DNA of 10,835 nucleotides from a bacterium UBP6_UBA1196 (GTDB taxonomy: Bacteria > UBP6 > UBA1177): assembly GCA_002310035.1 (NCBI GenBank), contig DBYC01000070.1, positions 1 to 10,835 of the forward strand. Reading direction: 5' to 3'. Both the position numbers and the translations under genes were made by a program. Shown here one piece after another: positions 1 through 6,587 of this stretch. Each line of letters begins with the position of its first letter. Positions within the stretch are counted from its first letter, which is position 1. The notes under the pieces were generated by a model. The model was not told the DNA's origin. It did no database searches and saw only the letters and a program-made list of their open reading frames with translations.

Positions 1-1046
1 GAGATCCTTCGAAAGAGCTTGAAGTGCTGAGCGGAGTTACAAAAGAACACATCGCCGCTGCCAAAGAGATGGTGAAAAAAGGTGAGATCGCCGTTTCAAT
101 GAAAGAAAAAGTAGATAAACTCTACATCGAAGCAATCTGCTTCAGTGGCAAAGAGTGCGCGAGAACAGTTATCTGCGGAAGCCACACGAACATCGTTCTC
201 ACCGAACTCAACGGAAAAATAATCTCGCAGAAATCGTGCAACGCCTTTTCGTTCGACTGGAACGAAAACCAGAAAACGCAGGAATATCACATGACAGTCG
301 AAGGGATCTGGAATTTCATCAACAAAGTTCCGCTTGAAAAGATCAGATATGTCCTCGAAGGCGCCGAAATGAACAAAAAGATCGCGCTCGAGGGACTAAG
401 CGGCGACTACGGCCTGCGTGTCGGAAAAACTCTGCGCCTCAACGTCCAGAAAGGTTTGCTTGCTGACGATCTTGCAAACTATGCAATGGCTCTCACCGCT
501 GCGGCAAGCGACGCGAGAATGGCGGGATGCACCCTTTCAGTCATGAGCAATTCAGGAAGCGGAAACCAGGGGATCACAGTTATGATGCCGATAGTAGCGA
601 CTGCAGAAAGACTCGGTTCAAGCGAGGAAAAACTCATCCGCGCGCTTTATCTCGGCAATCTGATAGCGATCCACTTGAAAGAATTCATGTCTAAACTTTC
701 GGCTCTCTGCGGCACAGTCACCGCTTCGACCGGAGCCGCATGCGGGATCACATACCTCATGGGCGGAAACCTGACGCAAATAAACTACGCGATCAAAAAC
801 ATGATAGGAAACATCTCCGGCATGATCTGCGACGGCGCTAAGGCTGGATGCGCCCTTAAAGTCTCGACTACGATCAACGCCGCACTTCAGAGTGCACTTC
901 TTGCAATCGAAAACATCGAGATCTCCGAAACCGACGGAATAATCGAGCGCGACATCGAAAAGACAATCAAAAATCTTGCGACAGTTGCGTCGGTTGGAAT
1001 GGAAAAAACCGACGAAGTAATTCTCGACATCATGACGTGTAAATAG
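1..1046 (+). CDS. cyuA: L-cysteine desulfidase / UPF0597 (YhaM/CyuA) family, 5' end missing
   Basis: The reading frame is open from the first bases of the window, so the gene begins upstream. About 347 residues are visible and family members have about 430, so roughly the first 90, including the conserved N-terminal Cys segment, are absent. Family members break L-cysteine into pyruvate, ammonia and sulfide in the cytoplasm using a 4Fe-4S cluster. Counting from the GTG at 24, the sequence resembles E. coli YhaM throughout: GGHTNIV-like CGSHTNIV (51-58), EGLSG (123-127), AASDARM (160-166), SNSGSGNQG (175-183), SALC (226-229), MICDGAK (267-273). The three C-terminal cysteines C229, C269 and C276 are spaced 40 and 7 apart, which agrees with the cluster ligands I recall for the methanogen enzyme CdsB. 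The GTG at 24 is internal, not a start. The dGTPase gene follows after 8 bases. Family assignment is strong; the exact substrate is inferred from the family. Confidence 0.9.
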   Translation, partial: DPSKELEVLSGVTKEHIAAAKEMVKKGEIAVSMKEKVDKLYIEAICFSGKECARTVICGSHTNIVLTELNGKIISQKSCNAFSFDWNENQKTQEYHMTVEGIWNFINKVPLEKIRYVLEGAEMNKKIALEGLSGDYGLRVGKTLRLNVQKGLLADDLANYAMALTAAASDARMAGCTLSVMSNSGSGNQGITVMMPIVATAERLGSSEEKLIRALYLGNLIAIHLKEFMSKLSALCGTVTASTGAACGITYLMGGNLTQINYAIKNMIGNISGMICDGAKAGCALKVSTTINAALQSALLAIENIEISETDGIIERDIEKTIKNLATVASVGMEKTDEVILDIMTCK

Positions 1047-1054
1047 AGGCAGAA

Positions 1055-2101
1055 ATGATAGAAAATATCCGCGAACACCTTGAAGAGATAGAAAAACGGG
1101 AACTTTCATGGGCTGCGGCGCTCAGTTCGCAGTCAAAAGGAAGAATGCGCGAGGAAGAGCCGTGCAGCATCCGTCCGGCGTTCCAGCACGACCGTGACAG
1201 GATCGTCCACACTAAAGCTTTCCGCAGGCTCGGCGACAAAACTCAGGTTTTTCTTTCGCCGAAAGGGAGCAACTACAGCAACCGCCTCACTCACACGCTC
1301 GAAGTCTCGCAGATCGGCAGGACCGTTGCAAAGGCACTTCTTCTCAATGAATCGCTGACTGAAGCCATTGCACTGGGACATGATCTGGGTCACACTCCTT
1401 TCGGTCACTCAGGCGAAAGAGCTCTTGCAAAACTTCTCAAAAACGGTTTCAGGCACGAGCAGCAGAGCCTCCGTGTAGTTGATTTTCTTGCTAAAAACGG
1501 CGCAGGGCTCAATCTGACTTACGAAGTCCGCAACGGGATCGTGCTTCATTCCAAAGGGAAGGGACCTCTCATCAAAAAAACAGGGATTCCGGAAACTCTC
1601 GAAGGGCAGATCATCCGTTTTGCAGATATCATCGCATATTTGAACCACGATATCGACGATGCCGTCCGCGGCGGATTTCTCGACATTAAAGATGTTCCGC
1701 ACAAGGATATTCTGGGTGAAAGGGGCTCTCAGCGCATCAACGCGATGACGACAGATCTCATCTACAACAGCCACGAAGCGATTTCGGCACACGAAAAGAT
1801 CATCCGTTTTTCAGACAAAATGGTGCAGATCATCGGCGACTTGCGCGAGTTTATGTTCTCAAACGTCTATGAACTTCCCGCGATCAGAAAGGAATTCGCC
1901 AAGGCCGAACAGATCATTTCCGTCCTTTTCAAGCACTTCCAGGAAAACTACGACATCATTCTGAACTCGAACTTCATCCCAGTTTCTGAAGACAAGGAAA
2001 CCACGATCGCAGATTTTATCGCAAGTCTTACCGACTCCTACGCGATCCACCTCTACAACACTTTCTTCATCCCGAAAACGCTGAGTTTTCCTGAGATTTA
2101 A
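1055..2101 (+). CDS. dgt: dGTPase-like HD-domain triphosphohydrolase
   Basis: The 348-residue protein belongs to the deoxyguanosinetriphosphate triphosphohydrolase family. These enzymes hydrolyse dGTP (or other dNTPs) to the deoxynucleoside and triphosphate in the cytoplasm and so influence dNTP pools. Visible motifs are HTKAFRRLGDKTQVF (52-66), RLTHTLEVSQIGRT (77-90), LGHDLGHTPFGHSGE (107-121), FRHEQQS (132-138), and IIRFADIIAYLNHDIDDA (186-203). The HD-fold metal ligands are therefore H80, H109, D110 and D191. LTDSYA (325-330) matches the conserved C-terminal MTD-YA segment. The length fits the shorter dGTPase-like class rather than E. coli Dgt (about 505). The ATG at 1055 is preceded by AGAGG (1045-1049), which overlaps the stop of the upstream gene and suggests translational coupling. 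The TAA overlaps the stop of the convergent lipoprotein gene. Substrate preference within the family cannot be read from sequence alone. Confidence 0.93.
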   Translation: MIENIREHLEEIEKRELSWAAALSSQSKGRMREEEPCSIRPAFQHDRDRIVHTKAFRRLGDKTQVFLSPKGSNYSNRLTHTLEVSQIGRTVAKALLLNESLTEAIALGHDLGHTPFGHSGERALAKLLKNGFRHEQQSLRVVDFLAKNGAGLNLTYEVRNGIVLHSKGKGPLIKKTGIPETLEGQIIRFADIIAYLNHDIDDAVRGGFLDIKDVPHKDILGERGSQRINAMTTDLIYNSHEAISAHEKIIRFSDKMVQIIGDLREFMFSNVYELPAIRKEFAKAEQIISVLFKHFQENYDIILNSNFIPVSEDKETTIADFIASLTDSYAIHLYNTFFIPKTLSFPEI

Positions 2102-4959
2102 TCAAAATTTCCGACACAGATCACGGCATATCCCCTATCTGTTTTTCCGACATATTCCAATTTCCCGTTCAGGCTGACCATTGCGGCATTGCCTGTCGTC
2201 GATGTTGAGGACCAGCAGTCTGTCCAAAGACCGTAGAACTCGATCGGAGCGGCCTCTCCGAAGTTTACAAGCGAAACAAGTTCGTTTTTGTTCGGAAGTC
2301 TCCACCCTGTCTTTCCTGCGTAAGTGAGGTTCATGCAGTATGAAAGAGCTTCCTCCCATTCATCGGCAGAGTGATCTCTCAAAGTCCATGTAAGTCCGGT
2401 GGATGAATCTTTCGCGATTTTGTCGTTGCCTACGGTCGAAACCTCAAGGCGCGCTTTCGGAAGTTTTTTACCTCTGACACACATCACGAAATAGATGTCG
2501 TCTTTTGACGGATAGCTGTAGATCCAGCCGTCGCTGTAAAAGTTGATGATCTTGACGTCGTCCGTCCAGAAACTCCGTCCGGGATGAACGCCTGGAATAT
2601 CGGTAAAATAAGTCTGATCCACCATAGGATAATCGTAAGCCTCGTCAACTATCGTCACCATTTCATGCGGTGCCGGCAGACGCCAGTCGTTTTTTCCGCC
2701 GTATTCGAGCGAATCGCAGTAAGCGTAGGCTTCGTTCCACGGGAGCGCCTTCTGCAGATAGGTCTGCTGCCACTCAAGTTTCGTGTTGTTGTCAACGATG
2801 ATGTTCTGATTTGCGGCTGTTTTTATCGAGTAATCGTGCGGAGCACATTTGCCCATAGAAGCATAAAACGCATCCTGACCGGAGAAAGGTTTGGACTTCA
2901 TTCCGGAGCACGGTATCTCTTCTTCGGTACTGTAGCATTTATCCAGCCCTGTGCAGATGCTTCCGACATTTTTGACGTTCGTCGCGAAGTTGTCGCACTT
3001 GCCGTTTTCCCATGTGTAGCCTGTAGCGCAACCGCAGTAGTAAAGATCTGCGTTCACAGCGGTACAGTTTTTGTCGGAATTTGCGATTCCTGAACAAGGA
3101 TCGGTGTCGCACGGGTTCACGCACTTGCTTCCGTTCCAGAAAAATCCGTCAAGGCACTGGCATTCATAAGCCGATTCCGTTTTCGGAACACAGACTCCTG
3201 TCGAGTTTTCGACTTCGCACGAAGCTGGACCGCACGGATCGTCGAGACATTCCAGGCCGTGCAGGAACTTGCCTTCAGGGCAGATATCGGAGCGGACGCA
3301 ATAAAGCGGAAAATCATAATACTTGATATAGTCCTGCTTTATGGTTTTCGAAATGGGAGAGATCGTTCCGTCGGAAAAATCGGCCGAACATGCCAGATAG
3401 CTCTCCTTTCCGAAAATATCCACTGTATCATGGATCTTGAACCCGCTGTTTGTCCCGGAAAAAACGATCGATTCTCTTGACGAACCCTCCATATCAGGAT
3501 AATCGGTGGCAGGTTTTGACTTTTCGTAGTTCATGAGCGAGAGCAGCTCGTTTCTAAGCGGCAGCCTCCAGTCGCTGTATCCGGCATAGACAAGATGCTC
3601 GCATTTATAAAGGGCGTTCTCCCACCTCATTTTTCCTTCCGAACTATTCTGCCACATCACTCCTGTCGTCAGATCAGTCACGACTTTGTCGCCGTTTATC
3701 TCGGAGACCTCGAATTCAGGACCTGGCAGTTTTTCGCCGCGGACACATATCGCGGTATGGATATACCCGGGAAGTTCCATGTCCTTGCGTATCAGGTTTT
3801 CGTGAAGATTAATTGTGAACGCTTTATCGGATGTCCAAAATATGATATCGACATTGTTATAGTCGGGCTCCAAATCCTTGAAAAACCTGAAGAAGATCAT
3901 GTTGTAATCATACTGGTATTTGTTGCTTACGACTATCGACATCAGTTCATGCACAGAAGGAAGCCGCCAGTCGTCGTATCCGGCATAGACGAGTTCTTCG
4001 CAGTGGGAATCGGCCTCTTCCCAGCTGAAATTCGCTTCCTCAATATTCTTCTGCCACATAAGTCCGGTGTTTCTGTTCATGATGAGAGGTTCTTCCGCAT
4101 TCGAGTTATCGAGAGTGATATCGAGCGGAGAGCAGACACCGAGTTTTGCGTAGTGCGCTTCCTGACCGAAAAAGTCCGCGTCGGGATCGGCCGGGCACTC
4201 TATTTCGTAGTAATCGTCATAGCACTCGTTCTGCCCTGCGCAGACGTTTCCCAAAGCGGGTTTCCGCGCTATGCAGCCGAGTCTTTCGCCCCACCAGTAG
4301 TAGCCTTCCTCGCAGCCGCAGGTATAAAGCGCAGCTCCGACAGAGGAGCACACGCCGTCAGAATGAGGAACATCCTTGCACGGTTCTGCATTGCAGAGGT
4401 TGACACAGTCTTCACCGTTCCAGAAGTAAGTTTTTTTGCAGCGGAAATAACAGGATTTTTCATAAGGGATGTCCCATTCATACCTTCCGACAGCATCCGG
4501 CCACCAACCCTCGTCACTTCCTCTCCACTGCTGCGTTATGCTTGATTTATCCAAGACCCAGTATCCATGCTCAGGAAGCCCAGTGCACTCTTCCGTTCTG
4601 GTCTTTCCGGTACAGTATCTCTTACCGTCCCATTCATAATTTTCTTTACATTCGCAGGAATATCCCTTGCCGTCTTCATTTGGAATGCATACCCCTGTGG
4701 ATGTCACGGGAAAATCGGAACATGTGTTGTTTTCACACGGATCAGGGGCTTTATCCTCATCGTGTTGCGGAACATCGGAATCACCGTCATCCTGATTGTA
4801 AGGATCGCTGTCACCGTCATCAATAAACTCGTCATCATCATCAACGATGTCGATATCCTGATCTGAATCCTCATCCGGCACAACGTTTTCAGGCGTTTTT
4901 TTGCCGCCACCGCAAGATAAAAAGAGAAAAATCAGCATGATTGAGAAAATAGTTTTCAT
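2098..4959 (-). CDS. Large lipoprotein with duplicated EGF-like and DUF1566 domains
   Basis: This 953-residue protein is probably anchored in the outer membrane and surface exposed. Residues 1-15 are a lipoprotein signal peptide, with lipobox LFLSC and C16 as the lipidated cysteine. Residues 29-71 are an Asp-rich linker. Cys-rich EGF-like modules follow (about 75-116, a longer variant at 117-185, 189-229). Next come two DUF1566 (Lcl C-terminal-like) domains at about 295-407 and 429-555, each with T(T/G)x(M)WQ, a C near the helix, DWRLP and a terminal CVR. A second block repeats the order: EGF-like at 572-613 and 617-655, DUF1566 at about 722-830 and 850-948. DWRLP or GWRLP occurs four times (329, 463, 758, 885). 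The ATG at 4959 has GAGGT (4966-4970) six bases upstream. Ligand and role are unknown; adhesion or surface recognition is an inference from domain type. The neighbouring genes give no pathway link. Confidence 0.88.
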   Translation of the reverse strand: MKTIFSIMLIFLFLSCGGGKKTPENVVPDEDSDQDIDIVDDDDEFIDDGDSDPYNQDDGDSDVPQHDEDKAPDPCENNTCSDFPVTSTGVCIPNEDGKGYSCECKENYEWDGKRYCTGKTRTEECTGLPEHGYWVLDKSSITQQWRGSDEGWWPDAVGRYEWDIPYEKSCYFRCKKTYFWNGEDCVNLCNAEPCKDVPHSDGVCSSVGAALYTCGCEEGYYWWGERLGCIARKPALGNVCAGQNECYDDYYEIECPADPDADFFGQEAHYAKLGVCSPLDITLDNSNAEEPLIMNRNTGLMWQKNIEEANFSWEEADSHCEELVYAGYDDWRLPSVHELMSIVVSNKYQYDYNMIFFRFFKDLEPDYNNVDIIFWTSDKAFTINLHENLIRKDMELPGYIHTAICVRGEKLPGPEFEVSEINGDKVVTDLTTGVMWQNSSEGKMRWENALYKCEHLVYAGYSDWRLPLRNELLSLMNYEKSKPATDYPDMEGSSRESIVFSGTNSGFKIHDTVDIFGKESYLACSADFSDGTISPISKTIKQDYIKYYDFPLYCVRSDICPEGKFLHGLECLDDPCGPASCEVENSTGVCVPKTESAYECQCLDGFFWNGSKCVNPCDTDPCSGIANSDKNCTAVNADLYYCGCATGYTWENGKCDNFATNVKNVGSICTGLDKCYSTEEEIPCSGMKSKPFSGQDAFYASMGKCAPHDYSIKTAANQNIIVDNNTKLEWQQTYLQKALPWNEAYAYCDSLEYGGKNDWRLPAPHEMVTIVDEAYDYPMVDQTYFTDIPGVHPGRSFWTDDVKIINFYSDGWIYSYPSKDDIYFVMCVRGKKLPKARLEVSTVGNDKIAKDSSTGLTWTLRDHSADEWEEALSYCMNLTYAGKTGWRLPNKNELVSLVNFGEAAPIEFYGLWTDCWSSTSTTGNAAMVSLNGKLEYVGKTDRGYAVICVGNFD
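2116..3246 (-). repeat. Second copy of the EGF-EGF-DUF1566-DUF1566 block
   Basis: Residues 572-948 of the lipoprotein repeat the domain order of residues 75-555 (bases 3295-4737). Paired landmarks include GNVCAGQNECY against GSICTGLDKCY, FFGQEAHYAKLGVCSP against PFSGQDAFYASMGKCAP, and CVRGEKLPGPEFEVS against CVRGKKLPKARLEVS. The first DUF1566 of one block resembles the first of the other more than it resembles its neighbour. This points to duplication of a whole block rather than of single domains. The copies have diverged considerably, so the event is old. Confidence 0.75.
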
Positions 4960-4995
4960 GACGGGACCTCACGAAAATTAAACAAAAGCGGAGAT

Positions 4996-5001
4996 ATTAT
5001 A
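4996..5001 (-). promoter_or_regulatory. Candidate -10 box for the EGF/DUF1566 lipoprotein gene
   Basis: A perfect TATAAT on the minus strand lies 36 bases upstream of the ATG, within the 107-base gap after the ATPase gene. No TTGACA-like hexamer sits 16-18 bases further upstream, so the promoter is tentative. It would make this gene independent of the ATPase gene. Confidence 0.35.
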
Positions 5002-5066
5002 GTGATATGAAAATAAAAAGGAAGAGATGTTTGCAACTAACTAATAGAAATTAAATCTGTTTTTGT

Positions 5067-6404
5067 TCACAGGCACATCGCCATGTAAAGCGGAAGGTGA
5101 AGAATTCCGTCTTTTTCGGCGACATCTTTCGGGTAAAGGATGTAAGGAGTGCCGGTTTTTGCAGAGAATTTCCTCAAAAATTTGTCAAGTGATGCGTGGG
5201 AACGGTAAGAAGCCGATTTTACTTCTATCGGAGAAATTTTTTTGCCGTTTGCGATAAGAAAGTCGATCTCAATGTGGTTTTCCCGATGAAGATTGTCGCT
5301 GCGCGAGTAAAAATAGAGTTTATGGCCGTTTGTGCGAAGCATCTGCGCCACAATGTTTTCCATTATCATTCCTTCGTTGATATCGATTTTATCGAAGAGA
5401 ACCGCTTTGTAGAGCTCGTTTGCGGTGTAGAATCTATCCATGAAAGTTAGCGTTACAAGAAGTCCTGTGTCAGCCATGTAGCATTTCTGCGTCGAGTGTT
5501 CCGAGGTCAGGGCAAGCCCGATGTTGGGATCTGTCGAATTGTAGCAGGAATTTGTAACCATAGCCTCGTTCAGCCAGATGAAAGAATCCTCATAACTTCT
5601 GAAACGGGCATTTTTGTCGATTGCGGAAAAAGTGTATTTTTTTTCTTTTTTAGAAAGCTGCCCCGGAATTTCGTCAAAAACTGCGTAAACTTTTTCCTCG
5701 TAACCTGCCGCAAATTTGGAAATGTCATCGCGGTAAAGGCGTAAAATCCTTCTTTTTGCTTCGTCAGCTGCGGCAAAATCCTTTTCTTTGAGATATGCAA
5801 GAACTGATTGCGGCATTCCTCCAACAAGGACATACTGCCTGAAATCATTCATTATTTTCCTGTGAAGTGCCTGACCTAACGGTTTCTTTTCTTCAAAACA
5901 CTGCCGGATTAAAGGAACTGTTGCCTCATCGCCCATGGCCCAGAGAAATTCCTCGAAATCAAGCGGGAACATCTCGATATGCTCTTCTTCCGACGGAATT
6001 ATGATGTTTTCAGTGTTCTTTTTCAGCCTGATCAGCGAACCTGTTTCCATATAGTCATAACGCCCGTCTGCAACCAGATATTTTATCAGCTGGCGTGCTC
6101 TCGGAAACTGCTGGACCTCGTCAAAAACAATCAGAGAGTCTCTTTCATAAAGTTTTGTAGAATAAAAAGATGAAAGTTTTGCTAAAAAAAAGTCGAGATT
6201 TGAACTTTCGTTTTCAAAAAGGGCGGTTATTTCCGGTGACACATTGCCGAAATCTATAATAATATGGCTTTTATACTCCTGTTTTGCGAACATACTTGCG
6301 ATATAACTTTTTCCGACACGCCGTGCTCCGTCAATAAGGAGAGCCGAAGAACCGCCGGACTTTGTTTTCCACTCAAGCATTTTCTGATAAATTTTTCTTT
6401 TCAT
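5067..6404 (-). CDS. AAA ATPase with DUF4143 / PD-(D/E)XK-like C-terminal domain
   Basis: This 445-residue cytoplasmic protein has the standard length of the AAA_14/DUF4143 ATPase family. The family is widespread in bacteria and archaea, often in many copies per genome, and its role is not settled. The Walker A motif is GARRVGKS (26-33) and the Walker B motif is SLIVFDEVQ (90-98). A sensor-like METGS lies at 119-123 and the family-typical YVLVGGMPQSV at 191-201. The C-terminal part keeps a PD-(D/E)XK-like signature: MEN (348-350), EIDFLIANG (379-387) and IEVKSA (393-398), giving D381, E394 and K396 as putative catalytic residues. The start at 6404 has GAGG (6411-6414) six bases upstream. The gene is visibly more AT-rich than its neighbours, with many A and T runs, which hints at horizontal transfer. 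Three 33-base repeats lie just upstream. Nuclease activity and DNA binding are inferences. Confidence 0.88.
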   Translation of the reverse strand: MKRKIYQKMLEWKTKSGGSSALLIDGARRVGKSYIASMFAKQEYKSHIIIDFGNVSPEITALFENESSNLDFFLAKLSSFYSTKLYERDSLIVFDEVQQFPRARQLIKYLVADGRYDYMETGSLIRLKKNTENIIIPSEEEHIEMFPLDFEEFLWAMGDEATVPLIRQCFEEKKPLGQALHRKIMNDFRQYVLVGGMPQSVLAYLKEKDFAAADEAKRRILRLYRDDISKFAAGYEEKVYAVFDEIPGQLSKKEKKYTFSAIDKNARFRSYEDSFIWLNEAMVTNSCYNSTDPNIGLALTSEHSTQKCYMADTGLLVTLTFMDRFYTANELYKAVLFDKIDINEGMIMENIVAQMLRTNGHKLYFYSRSDNLHRENHIEIDFLIANGKKISPIEVKSASYRSHASLDKFLRKFSAKTGTPYILYPKDVAEKDGILHLPLYMAMCL

Positions 6405-6436
6405 AATAAGCCTCGCAAGAACTTAATAAAATCAGC

Positions 6437-6442
6437 ATTATA
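6437..6442 (-). promoter_or_regulatory. Candidate -10 box for the AAA ATPase gene
   Basis: TATAAT on the minus strand, within TATTATAATG, lies 32 bases upstream of the ATPase ATG. The expected -35 position (about 6460-6465) falls inside the first copy of the 33-base repeat and does not resemble TTGACA. A protein bound to the repeats could therefore control this promoter. The call is tentative because the whole spacer is AT-rich. Confidence 0.4.
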
Positions 6443-6454
6443 ATAGTTAAGAAT

Positions 6455-6553
6455 CACGAAAAAGCAAGTTGAAAAGTGTCAATTTTGCACGAAAAAGCAG
6501 GTTCAGAAGTATTAGTTTTGCACGAAAAAGCAGGTTGAAAAATATAAATTTTA
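6455..6553. repeat. Three head-to-tail 33-base repeats upstream of the ATPase gene
   Basis: Copies begin at 6455, 6488 and 6521, an exact period of 33. Each starts with CACGAAAAAGCAGGTT (the first copy has A at the 13th base), continues with a more variable GAAAAGT-like part, and ends in a T run. Copies 2 and 3 are identical over the first 16 bases. On the minus strand one frame is open across the repeats but has no ATG, GTG or TTG start; other frames contain stops. The array lies in a 183-base non-coding gap, immediately upstream of the candidate ATPase promoter, and looks like an iteron-style operator or binding array. Confidence 0.85.
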
Positions 6554-6587
6554 ACGATTGCGCAGTGTTTTGTTAGTAAATTTTTGC

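Noticed and set aside
3595..4545. Long plus-strand open frame (316 codons) opposite the large lipoprotein gene
   Set aside because: It is antisense to well-supported EGF/DUF1566 coding sequence, has no Shine-Dalgarno site before its ATG, and its translation resembles no family I know.
6455..6553. The 33-base repeats as a CRISPR array
   Set aside because: Only three copies, directly abutting with diverged but related sequence between the cores, no true spacers, and no cas genes nearby.
6455..6587. A small repeat peptide encoded through the 33-base units on the minus strand
   Set aside because: One minus-strand frame is open across all units, but it lacks any ATG, GTG or TTG start and any ribosome binding site, and it stops at the end of the array.
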